A DNA stretch of 11,290 bases, taken from the NCBI GenBank assembly GCA_014238445.1, contig JABABC010000004.1, positions 1 through 11,290 on the forward strand. Reading direction: 5' to 3'. A model generated the notes under the pieces. The model was not told where the DNA came from. It saw only the letters and a program-made list of their open reading frames with translations, and did not search any database. The stretch's first letter is position 1. The number at the start of each line of letters is the position of its first letter. A program made the position numbers and the translations under genes. Positions 1 to 6,999 of the stretch are shown in pieces. This DNA is from Coxiellaceae bacterium. Its GTDB lineage: Bacteria; Pseudomonadota; Gammaproteobacteria; Coxiellales; Coxiellaceae.

Positions 1-128
1 CCCTTTCAGATACCCCTTAGATCTAGTATAACCCATACAGCATCAACCTACCCTAGCAATCAGAAAAATATCATCCAAAGAACCAGCCAGCCAATATAGC
101 TTACTGATTTTATTCCGACATTTTACCA

Positions 129-767
129 CTATGTAAGAAAATGAATAACCAGCCGACAAGGCTGAGGCGCCTTTATCCATCGAGAAACCTTAGTAAAGGG
201 CATGGCCCGGCGCACCGCATCGACAGCGGCTGTGTCAACACGAGCATCACCTGATGATTGCATCACCTGAATGCCGTTGACATGCCCGTCAGGATACACC
301 ACGAACTGCAGTAATACGTGAGAGGCTTTACCAGCCATTGATAAGCCCGAAGGATAGCGCGCATGCCGAGCAATGCGCGTATACACATAACGTGATAGTG
401 CTACTAACTTGGGCGATGGTGATGATTGAGCTCTCGCTGAGGGTTCTTGAGTGTGATGAATAACGGAAGGCACTGTTGGTAGCTGTTGGGCGCGTTGTTT
501 ATCTATTTTATGAGAGCCTTGATGCATTAACTTTGAATGCTTTACTAATGATTCTTTAACTTCTGCATTAACTTTAGCATGATTTACTTTATGTGAAACT
601 GGGTGGCCATCAATCACTAAACGAGCATACATCACAGGCACAGCAGTAGGGCCAGATGCTGACACTACAGGTTCAGCAGAGACTAGGAGCCACCAGAGAA
701 GCACACCGTGCAATAGGATGCTCACTATCAAAGCCACAGAGCGATATTGAAACAACCGTAAAAACAT
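129..767 (-). CDS. tonB: TonB-family energy transducer
   Basis: This inner-membrane protein spans the periplasm and passes proton-motive energy from ExbB/ExbD to outer-membrane receptors. The 212-residue product has one N-terminal membrane helix at about residues 11-30 with the TonB SxxxH motif (S16-ILL-H20, the same positions as in E. coli TonB). A Lys/His/Ser-rich linker covers about 50-120, and a TonB C-terminal domain about 125-212 (RYPSGLSMAGKA, then VYPDGHVNGIQV and DAVRRAMPF). The linker lacks the usual Pro-Glu/Pro-Lys repeats. The start is set at ATG 767; a TTG at 770 directly follows the receptor stop TAG and is a possible alternative. GGAG at 777-780 serves either. Spacing to the upstream receptor gene is three bases, so translation is probably coupled and this TonB is probably dedicated to that receptor. 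No exbB or exbD is in the window, so the motor must be encoded elsewhere. The family call is firm; the partner is inferred. Confidence 0.93.
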   Translation of the reverse strand: MFLRLFQYRSVALIVSILLHGVLLWWLLVSAEPVVSASGPTAVPVMYARLVIDGHPVSHKVNHAKVNAEVKESLVKHSKLMHQGSHKIDKQRAQQLPTVPSVIHHTQEPSARAQSSPSPKLVALSRYVYTRIARHARYPSGLSMAGKASHVLLQFVVYPDGHVNGIQVMQSSGDARVDTAAVDAVRRAMPFTKVSRWIKAPQPCRLVIHFLT

Positions 768-770
768 CAA

Positions 771-2666
771 CTATTGCTCCAGATTAATTTTCAATGTGAC
801 TAACAGAGTGAATCCATCCGCGGAATAATAACGAATAGTGCCATCTGAATAATATTGCGCATAACGCACAGAGTGTTCATCAAAAATATTATCCGCTCGC
901 AACATGGCCGTCATTTTACCCCACTGCTTTTGAAGGCGAGCATTCGTCAACCAATACCCTGGCATTTTATCACCGGTATTGTCAAAATCATCTGAAGCAT
1001 AAAAACCACTGTGATAGGACTCCATTAATACAACCCCCCATTGTCGCAAGGCATCATAGGTGATACCCACACCTCCATTAAAAGCCGAGACACCTGGAAT
1101 CTGATTACCCTCATATAGACCGGAACGCATGGTGGGATTAACCCAGGTCATTTCATACGATGAAGACCATTGTTGAGACCACGTATGTTGCGTCGACAGA
1201 TCAACACCCACCCGTCGCGTTGGAGGTAAATTAGTAACTTCTCCATACGGTAAGGGAAACAAGGTATACGATAATTCATTATCAATATCGAGATGGAATA
1301 AGCCAACATGAAAAGCATTGCTCGATTGCTTCCAGTTAAATCCAGTTTCATAGGCAGTCCCTGTCTGCACCGATAATTCATGCACTGTTCCATCGCCAGA
1401 CCACACTTCTTCTTTACCTTTGGGCATTCTAAAATTCATGTCGCGGCGCAAGAAAAAGCGCCAATGCGAATACGGCTTCCAATACAGGCTTTCTTCATTC
1501 ACGACAGCCGTATTGTGCTGATAGCAACTATCACCCGCAGAAGAGGTTGCCCCAATACCTTGCCATGCACCTCGGGCACCTACCGCCAAAGACAGTGATG
1601 ACTGTAAAGGCTGCGTGTATCGCGCATAAGCGGATGTTAGGTATTCATCGGAATCATAGGAGGCTTTTGAATTATCTGTTTGATACGTATCATAATTGAC
1701 ATCCCATCCCAACTTCCATCGAGTTCCATACACCCCATCATTTTTCCATAAGAGACTCGACTGATCACTCACGGAAGATAGGCTTGTACTGGTTTGGTGA
1801 TCATCAAACCACAGTAAGTGCGTTAACCACTGCCAATTATCGGTTAGCTGACGCTGATGGTTTCCTTGTAACATATAGCCTTGCGTCGTGTTGACCGTGG
1901 TTGAACTCGCAGGCTCAGCTGAACTGCCCCAAAGGTATGAAGCTGGTATTTCAATGGTGGTGTTATAGGCAACGAAACGAATACCTGAAGACCGATCATC
2001 CGATTGATCTGACCACTGCAAATTCATTAAATAGTCTTGTTGACGATGATGCGGTTGATCATGATCATTATTATACACTGAACCGCCAAGACGAAACCCC
2101 ATCCCATTATCATCTTGTTCACTGCCAATAAAACTCACACCATATTGATAATTATTTCCTAATGAAAAAGCCAAATCAGCCATTGGCTTAGATGGGATAG
2201 TAGTGCTTAGTTTCACCACACCACCAATCGCTTGATTACCATACAAGACACCATAACTCCCAGGTAAAATGGTGTAGTCACTAATAGCCCCTGGCAATAA
2301 AGTATTTAAATCGGGGCCAACTAATGAGGCACTCATGAATGGCGTATCGTCCAACATATAAAGGCTATTCACACTCGCATTATCACCAAAGCCATGCAAA
2401 GCAATGGCATTTTGAGCAGAGCTAGAACTGTGTGATTGAAGTTGCACCATGGGGTGATGGGCCAATGCATCAGAAACAGACATGGCACCTTGTGAAGCTA
2501 TCACAGATTGATCAACAGAGATCTCAAGCCCGCCTTCTGACTCTGCTGCTGTTATTGGCGCTTGAACTGTAAGCGCAGGCAACTCCAAGGTATCAGCTAT
2601 CGCCAATGCGACTATCAGTGTGCACAATAGCACCATACACTGCAAAAAATTTAACCAGCTCTTCAT
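771..2666 (-). CDS. TonB-dependent outer-membrane receptor
   Basis: This is a 631-residue outer-membrane beta-barrel that takes up a scarce ligand using TonB energy. It has a signal peptide at about residues 1-24 (hydrophobic, ending ALAIA) and a TonB-box-like stretch at 31-36 (ALTVQA). A plug domain covers about 50-157, with the typical strings ALHGFGDNASVNSLYMLDD and YGVLYGNQAIGGVVKLS, and the rest is barrel. The length is like the BtuB or colicin-I-receptor class and shorter than most ferric siderophore receptors. The ligand cannot be read from the sequence. The last residues are LKINLEQ, without the terminal aromatic residue usual for BAM substrates. AAGG at 2675-2678 lies eight bases before the ATG. 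The gene is first in an operon with tonB and divergent from the Cys-rich peptide gene, which suggests a peptide or metal-peptide ligand (inference). A 74-base upstream gap leaves no room for a cobalamin riboswitch. Confidence 0.95.
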   Translation of the reverse strand: MKSWLNFLQCMVLLCTLIVALAIADTLELPALTVQAPITAAESEGGLEISVDQSVIASQGAMSVSDALAHHPMVQLQSHSSSSAQNAIALHGFGDNASVNSLYMLDDTPFMSASLVGPDLNTLLPGAISDYTILPGSYGVLYGNQAIGGVVKLSTTIPSKPMADLAFSLGNNYQYGVSFIGSEQDDNGMGFRLGGSVYNNDHDQPHHRQQDYLMNLQWSDQSDDRSSGIRFVAYNTTIEIPASYLWGSSAEPASSTTVNTTQGYMLQGNHQRQLTDNWQWLTHLLWFDDHQTSTSLSSVSDQSSLLWKNDGVYGTRWKLGWDVNYDTYQTDNSKASYDSDEYLTSAYARYTQPLQSSLSLAVGARGAWQGIGATSSAGDSCYQHNTAVVNEESLYWKPYSHWRFFLRRDMNFRMPKGKEEVWSGDGTVHELSVQTGTAYETGFNWKQSSNAFHVGLFHLDIDNELSYTLFPLPYGEVTNLPPTRRVGVDLSTQHTWSQQWSSSYEMTWVNPTMRSGLYEGNQIPGVSAFNGGVGITYDALRQWGVVLMESYHSGFYASDDFDNTGDKMPGYWLTNARLQKQWGKMTAMLRADNIFDEHSVRYAQYYSDGTIRYYSADGFTLLVTLKINLEQ

Positions 2667-2676
2667 GCGCGGCGCC

Positions 2677-2705
2677 TTGACTTAGCGGACAAATAAACGT
2701 ACTTT
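2677..2705 (+). promoter_or_regulatory. Putative sigma70 promoter for peptide operon
   Basis: TTGACT (2677-2682) is followed after 17 bases by TACTTT (2700-2705), a four-of-six -10 match. The predicted start is near 2712, giving a leader of about 29 bases. The -35 overlaps the receptor Shine-Dalgarno. The element is nested with the opposite promoter, so the two probably cannot be occupied at once. Confidence 0.5.
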
Positions 2706-2712
2706 TGCGCAA
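2705..2712. promoter_or_regulatory. Palindrome TTGCGCAA at promoter centre
   Basis: A perfect eight-base palindrome lies between the two -10 boxes and overlaps the edge of each. The two CTTGACT copies (2676-2682 and, inverted, 2733-2739) are placed almost symmetrically about it. It may be an operator half or core, or only a by-product of promoter symmetry. No regulator gene is adjacent. Confidence 0.35.
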
Positions 2713-2738
2713 TATACAGGCAACATCAAAGGAGTCAA
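2711..2738 (-). promoter_or_regulatory. Putative sigma70 promoter for receptor-tonB operon
   Basis: On the minus strand, TTGACT (2738-2733) and TATATT (2716-2711) are separated by 16 bases; each hexamer matches the consensus at five of six positions. The predicted start is near 2704, giving a leader of about 37 bases. The -35 box lies on the Shine-Dalgarno of the divergent peptide gene. Confidence 0.6.
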
Positions 2739-2740
2739 GT

Positions 2741-2896
2741 ATGAACTCAAGCACAGCTCAACCATCACAATCACCGGCCATCAGGCAAGGTCAATTTGTT
2801 TCAGTTCATGACGTATCGTCAAGCGATACAAGCAAGGCCGGCAGCTGTTCGGGAAATTGCCAATCTGGCAGTTGCATGGGTATGTCATACGACTGA
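2741..2896 (+). CDS. Cys-rich small peptide, possible RiPP precursor
   Basis: I do not recognise a named family. The 51-residue product has a Ser/Gln/Thr-rich, Cys-free N-terminal part (1-33) and a C-terminal segment (34-51) holding all three cysteines, C36, C40 and C45. These sit in three related [AS]GxC units (AGSC, SGNC, SGSC), followed by MGMSYD. There is no signal peptide or membrane helix, so the product starts in the cytoplasm. The start is ATG 2741, chosen because AAAGGAG (2728-2734) lies six bases before it. An in-frame ATG at 2705 would place this Shine-Dalgarno inside the gene and its own start inside the promoter. The leader-plus-Cys-core layout, the adjacent GRDP-like gene and the divergent TonB receptor suggest a modified or metal-binding peptide. 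The core superficially resembles a methanobactin core, but no methanobactin enzymes are present. That the gene is real is likely; its role is inference. Confidence 0.75.
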   Translation: MNSSTAQPSQSPAIRQGQFVSVHDVSSSDTSKAGSCSGNCQSGSCMGMSYD

Positions 2897-2898
2897 CA

Positions 2899-3354
2899 AT
2901 GAAAATGATTAAACCCACACAATGCACTACGCCAGAAAATATAGCAGCCGCTTCATTAATATCGCCTTTCACCCTAGATCTGCAATCAATTAATGCCCAC
3001 CTATGCAGTGAAAGCTACCGGTTACCGCGCTGGAAAGAAGGTGACATTCAAACATTAGAACTGCTATATCGTCGCTTCCTTTACTTAATAATCCAGCATC
3101 CCAACAAAGGGCTAGCTCCCTCTCAATGTATCGACGAATATTGGCACGCACACATTGTGCATACAAAAAAATACATGGAGGATTGCGATGCGATAGTGGG
3201 GCATTATATTCATCACCAACCCGCAGATAAACTTAACCCCGATACAAAAAAACTCAAACAAGCCTTTCAAACAACCTGCGATCTCTATGAAAAAACCTTT
3301 GGTGAACCCTTGTTAGTCTTTTGCGATGACACTCGCAATGAAATCATACAATAA
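2899..3354 (+). CDS. GRDP-like (DUF1399-type) domain protein
   Basis: This 151-residue, predicted cytoplasmic, mostly helical protein resembles the glycine-rich-domain-containing-protein-like family, whose biochemical role is not established. The recognisable core is at residues 79-106: DEYWHAHIVHTKKYMEDC, then G101, Y103 and IHH (104-106). The His/Cys set W82-H83-x-H85, H88, C96, H105 and H106 looks like a metal-binding or catalytic site. Further cysteines are at 9, 36, 77, 127 and 142. In plant members, as I recall, the domain is followed by a Gly/Cys-rich tail; here the tail is absent and a separate Cys-rich peptide is encoded just upstream. The start is ATG 2899, two bases after the peptide stop, with probable translational coupling because no strong Shine-Dalgarno is seen; ATG 2905 is possible. 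It could modify, fold or load metal onto the peptide, which is inference. Confidence 0.8.
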   Translation: MKMIKPTQCTTPENIAAASLISPFTLDLQSINAHLCSESYRLPRWKEGDIQTLELLYRRFLYLIIQHPNKGLAPSQCIDEYWHAHIVHTKKYMEDCDAIVGHYIHHQPADKLNPDTKKLKQAFQTTCDLYEKTFGEPLLVFCDDTRNEIIQ

Positions 3355-3396
3355 ACACCCTTATGTCAAGATAACCCAGCTGTCATCATAGATTCA

Positions 3397-5391
3397 TCAA
3401 GAAACTGAACTGAACTGCACAATCCCAGTTTGCACAGCCAAATCATGCCCAGTGACTGAAGCAGCTTGAAACACTTTATTAAACCACCCCAAAAGTGAGC
3501 AGCGAGCCTGACAGGGTTGTGTTAACACGCAGTTTAATGACTTCAGATGCCCTTCAAGATCAACCAAGCTGTCTGAGTTGACCAGCAAGCTTAAACAGAC
3601 CATGATACGGCCGTACTTTTGAGAATCAATGCTTTTAATGCGACAAGCGTAAGCTCTCATTTGCATCAAATCAATGTAACTAAATTTTCCAAGCAAGTCC
3701 GCTTGCACAATGACTCGAAATTCATCACGGCAGAGTGTTAAGTGTTGAGTAATAGGAATCGGAAAATTGAGCGGTAATACCTGGACAGGGAAACCGCCCT
3801 TCATCACCCAGCGCACAATATCTGGAAACAAAGCTCGAATCACTTTTACCTGGTATTCTAGACAAAGGTGCTTTTTAACACGACACAAAAAGCCTTTTGA
3901 CATCCACCCTGACAACTGAAGCTTTAATGCTTCGATAAGATGACTGGCTTGCTGGTGGTTCGCGAATTGCATTAAATGAATAAAACCCCAGTCATGAGAC
4001 ACCCACTCAGGTAAATCAGAACTAAAGCACGGCACCATATCAAGAACAGCGGTAACTTGCTGCTTATACCGACCGCCTATAAGGCCAAAAAAAGAAAATC
4101 GAACACCTTGTGATGCAAAGCGATTAGTCACATCACGAACCACGGATTGACGATCTTCTTCCTGTAAATAATGTAATGGCGCATTAGCTAAAAATGATTC
4201 AAAAATTTGATCCGGCTCACTATCAAGAGAAGGAATCAGGAGAGTAACACGAGAGTGCCATAAGTCTTTCCAGTACCAGCAAATCGTTAGTTGGGCGCTT
4301 AAGGCAGCGGGCAATAGACCCTTAGTGGATACAGGGTCAGGCATTAAATCCAGGCCAAGCATAGTATTTAGCATACTGAACACGCCATGAAGGGAATACA
4401 ATGTCTCGGTTATGACGGGAGCAACTATCGGTTCATGAAAGAAAGTAAACGTGCTTATTGATGAATCCGAATGATTATTTTGCATGCGTGCGCAGGTTTG
4501 AAAATAGCCCTTTGACTCAAATAGCTGTAATAATTCAGACTGAACAAAAGCCCAATTCAAGTCAGTTACACCGTGATTCTCATCAAGGATAAATAACTGG
4601 GCGTATGACAAGTCACCTGACTCACGCTCTAAGACTTGATGCGCCAAGGTATAAAAACTGTCATAATCACCCATAACATAACCTTCACTGCGCTCGCCCG
4701 TATAACCATGCTGCTTCACAATACCTAAAAAGACCCCTCTTACCAAACAAACCGGTGTGTATTTCAATGCGAAACACTGGGATAACATTCGTTTGATATC
4801 AAGCTCTTTTTCACTTGGAAAGCTAATGTCATTAATAAAACTTGGAATACCATAACCTTCCTGACAGGCTATAGAAAAACAAGCCTGATTAACGTGCACA
4901 GGCATTAACGCTTGCATATTAAGCGAAGTAGACGAAACCACTGAAGCCACTTGATCCACCAACTGCCAGCGAAATTGGTCGAGATAGGCACCCAATGAAT
5001 CAGGCTCTTGTAGCAAACGAATCTCACGCTGCAATCTAATGAGAAACCCAGGCGTACAGTGATGTATATCCTCTACCAACTGAACAATATGGAGTTTTTG
5101 TTGCTCAGCTGGCTTGTGATGCAATAAATCAATGAGTTCTTCACAGTAAGCTAACAATAAAGTCCTATTTGAACTAGCCGCAAAGGCATCCAAGTGCCGC
5201 ATGAACTCACCACGATAACGTGACAAAGCCTGCGTATGTTTTATAGAATCCCAGGGGAGATTCAATGCCTGTTGAACGAATACCATCAACTGCGTAACTA
5301 ACGCTTGCTGATTTAATGATTGCGATGATGCCAACTGAGGCCGTGGACTCAGTTGGTAAGAAGAGGTTGATAGTAGTGAATGGTGCTTCAT
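3397..5391 (-). CDS. Uncharacterised 664-residue protein
   Basis: I do not recognise the function. The protein has no signal peptide and no clear membrane helix, and reads as a soluble, helix-rich, multi-domain protein. The N-terminal 10-30 residues are Ser/Gln-rich and probably disordered. A helical stretch follows at about 30-150 with HHCTPGFLIRLQREI (110-124). Next comes a segment with HVNQACFSIACQEGYGI (166-182), and then a long region with no motif that I can name. The CTPGF and following strings faintly resemble large uncharacterised proteins of intracellular gammaproteobacteria such as Legionella. If that holds, an effector-like role is possible, but confidence is low. The ATG is 15 bases after the stop of the upstream acyltransferase gene with only a weak TGAG Shine-Dalgarno, so the two are probably one operon. 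Its 3' end converges on the GRDP-like gene with a 42-base gap and no visible terminator. Confidence 0.85.
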   Translation of the reverse strand: MKHHSLLSTSSYQLSPRPQLASSQSLNQQALVTQLMVFVQQALNLPWDSIKHTQALSRYRGEFMRHLDAFAASSNRTLLLAYCEELIDLLHHKPAEQQKLHIVQLVEDIHHCTPGFLIRLQREIRLLQEPDSLGAYLDQFRWQLVDQVASVVSSTSLNMQALMPVHVNQACFSIACQEGYGIPSFINDISFPSEKELDIKRMLSQCFALKYTPVCLVRGVFLGIVKQHGYTGERSEGYVMGDYDSFYTLAHQVLERESGDLSYAQLFILDENHGVTDLNWAFVQSELLQLFESKGYFQTCARMQNNHSDSSISTFTFFHEPIVAPVITETLYSLHGVFSMLNTMLGLDLMPDPVSTKGLLPAALSAQLTICWYWKDLWHSRVTLLIPSLDSEPDQIFESFLANAPLHYLQEEDRQSVVRDVTNRFASQGVRFSFFGLIGGRYKQQVTAVLDMVPCFSSDLPEWVSHDWGFIHLMQFANHQQASHLIEALKLQLSGWMSKGFLCRVKKHLCLEYQVKVIRALFPDIVRWVMKGGFPVQVLPLNFPIPITQHLTLCRDEFRVIVQADLLGKFSYIDLMQMRAYACRIKSIDSQKYGRIMVCLSLLVNSDSLVDLEGHLKSLNCVLTQPCQARCSLLGWFNKVFQAASVTGHDLAVQTGIVQFSSVS

Positions 5392-5406
5392 AGACTCAAA
5401 AGTGGC

Positions 5407-6705
5407 TTAAATGTTACTTGAAACACTATCAGTAGGATAATCTAGGACATCATCACGGAGTCTTGCATAATCATGATCAAACCGAAATACAGCCCCGTCA
5501 TCACCAGCAAACTGCTCCTCATCAAGTGCCGGGGTGTTAATTGTTGTCGAACAGTAAACGCGATCACCAAAGGCATTAGCAAAAACATACAATGGACACC
5601 CCGTTGGCACATTAAAAAAACGGGTTTGCTGCATATGTTGACTCAACCCCTTTTTAGGGAAAAACAAGAGAGGACTGAATAAACAATCAATTAAGCCAGA
5701 TTTAAAACGTGACTGTAAATCATGCGTCGAGAAAATTTGATACAGCGGTAATACTTCCTGTTGATTCTGCTTAACCTGTTTAATAACTTGTTGAACATAA
5801 TCAGCCACAGACTCTGCTCGCTGAATACAGACTCGACAAACACTGTAGTTATTACGAAATCGCGGGTTTTTAAACCCGATCACAATACCAACACGCAGTG
5901 AAGAGTAGGCTTCGTCTAGGTGTTGAAACACATGATGTATATAATAAGCCAACAAAGCATCGGGGAAGGTGCACCCATGTGCTAATTTAATGGCTTTAAT
6001 CGCTGAAAAATCCCAATTATGATGAACCACAGACTGTGGCTCGTTAACACGCACAGGCAGTGGTGTGGCGCGCCATTGGCTCACTGCGAGGCGGGCCAAG
6101 GTATAATACTGCAATGATTCAGAGACAACAGGCCAGTACCGATCCTGCTGCAACCAACCTTTGGGGAATGGTCGAAATTCCAGTAGAGGCTGACAAATCT
6201 GTTCTGATATTAACATTCCATCAAACAGCGTGTGATCAAATAAAACACCTGCTCGATGCCCTTTGGGATAAAAACGAATCACACAATCACGAGACTGCTC
6301 ATCGCCAATATGATAAAAATCCGCCAAATCATCATGGTACTCTACAATCTCTGATAACTCAGTGTTCTGATTATATTGAAGGCGTTTGTTGTTAATATCA
6401 ATCGAAGCGGTTAATGGTGAGCGTGGCTGCTTCAACAAGGTGTGTAATGACGCCAATATGGAATCATGAACTTCGTCCCAGGTTAACGACTGCTGAATTT
6501 CATAATCAGCGAAAATATAAGATTTCTTTCCCGTGGACAAAAGATGGCGCAACATATGCAAATCGGAGCCATAAATACCGGTTGGATTAATACGATAAAT
6601 CCAAAACCGCTTCAGTAAGGTTATGCCTACGTACAAGAACAAGGGCACCATCAGTACAAAAGCGGTGTATTCCAATAAAGTACCTAATCGCGCAAGATAT
6701 ATCAC
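5407..6705 (-). CDS. Membrane-anchored HxxxDG acyltransferase-like protein
   Basis: This is a probable acyl-transfer enzyme of the chloramphenicol-acetyltransferase-like superfamily, which includes condensation domains and wax-ester synthase/DGAT enzymes. Residues 8-32 form one hydrophobic helix followed by KRFW, probably an N-terminal membrane anchor. The soluble part carries FDHTLFDGM at 157-164, where H158 and D162-G163 fit the HxxxDG active-site motif. NPRFRNNYSVCRV at 280-292 may correspond to the conserved Asn motif of WS/DGAT relatives. A typical late segment, VYCSTTINTPALDEEQF, is at 383-399. The 432-residue length suits a two-subdomain member. The substrate is unknown: a lipid, CoA thioester or amine are all possible. 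The start is GTG 6705, supported by AGGA seven bases upstream. It is first in a two-gene operon with the 664-residue orphan. The motif is clear; specificity cannot be stated. Confidence 0.75.
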   Translation of the reverse strand: MIYLARLGTLLEYTAFVLMVPLFLYVGITLLKRFWIYRINPTGIYGSDLHMLRHLLSTGKKSYIFADYEIQQSLTWDEVHDSILASLHTLLKQPRSPLTASIDINNKRLQYNQNTELSEIVEYHDDLADFYHIGDEQSRDCVIRFYPKGHRAGVLFDHTLFDGMLISEQICQPLLEFRPFPKGWLQQDRYWPVVSESLQYYTLARLAVSQWRATPLPVRVNEPQSVVHHNWDFSAIKAIKLAHGCTFPDALLAYYIHHVFQHLDEAYSSLRVGIVIGFKNPRFRNNYSVCRVCIQRAESVADYVQQVIKQVKQNQQEVLPLYQIFSTHDLQSRFKSGLIDCLFSPLLFFPKKGLSQHMQQTRFFNVPTGCPLYVFANAFGDRVYCSTTINTPALDEEQFAGDDGAVFRFDHDYARLRDDVLDYPTDSVSSNI

Positions 6706-6713
6706 AAAATATT
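6696..6713 (+). repeat. Direct repeat, copy 1 (GATATATCACAAAATATT)
   Basis: This 18-base sequence recurs at 6992-7010 with a single inserted A; 13 contiguous bases (ATCACAAAATATT) are identical. This copy spans the GTG start and spacer of the acyltransferase gene. It may be an operator or a chance match in AT-rich DNA. Confidence 0.45.
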
Positions 6714-6720
6714 CCTGTCC
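6713..6720 (-). promoter_or_regulatory. Ribosome binding site fixing a GTG start
   Basis: Reading the minus strand, GGACAGGA ends at 6713 and leaves seven bases before GTG 6705. No ATG lies nearby in frame, so this site decides the acyltransferase start. Confidence 0.65.
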
Positions 6721-6990
6721 TATTTAAAGATCAGGTAAAACTACCAAGAGACAGTGAACATGTAAAACTTTTTTTTTAAATATGTTCAATTTTAAGTCAT
6801 AAATTAATTTCAATACATTAAGACAACGTGCATATGACACACCACTTGATCATAAAGCGTTCTATCATAACCTTATAGTAATGCACGCGTTGTATCAGAA
6901 AGTTAACCTTGAGTAGAGCCAAACAACAGCCACACTAACGCCCGCCTTATTCAAAGCCAGATAAAGAATGTATACGCAAATGACACTTCC

Positions 6991-6999
6991 TGATATAAT
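6991..6999 (+). promoter_or_regulatory. Extended -10 promoter for glycosyltransferase
   Basis: TGATATAAT is a perfect extended -10 (TGn plus TATAAT). No good -35 lies 16-18 bases upstream, as is usual for extended -10 promoters. Transcription would begin near 7006, about 40 bases before the ATG. Confidence 0.55.

Noticed and set aside
1..128. A gene or promoter at the left edge
   Set aside because: All frames close quickly, and a TATACT on the minus strand (30-25) has no properly spaced -35 and no visible gene.
1148..2131. Several open frames opposite to or offset from the receptor gene
   Set aside because: They lie wholly within the confidently assigned receptor gene, lack ribosome binding sites and encode nothing recognisable.
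2667..2740. Fur box or cobalamin riboswitch before the receptor
   Set aside because: No GATAATGATAATCATTATC-like sequence is seen, and 74 bases is too short for a cobalamin riboswitch.
2741..2896. Assignment of the peptide as a methanobactin precursor
   Set aside because: The resemblance is limited to a GSC...SCM pattern; no MbnB (DUF692) or MbnC gene is present and the Cys spacing differs from the known core.
2857..2898. A longer start for the GRDP-like protein inside the peptide gene
   Set aside because: The added residues read the peptide's Cys-coding region in another frame and resemble nothing, while ATG 2899 fits close coupling to the peptide stop.
6769..6777. Run of nine T as a terminator
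   Set aside because: No GC-rich inverted repeat precedes it on the plus strand, and no gene ends nearby in that direction.
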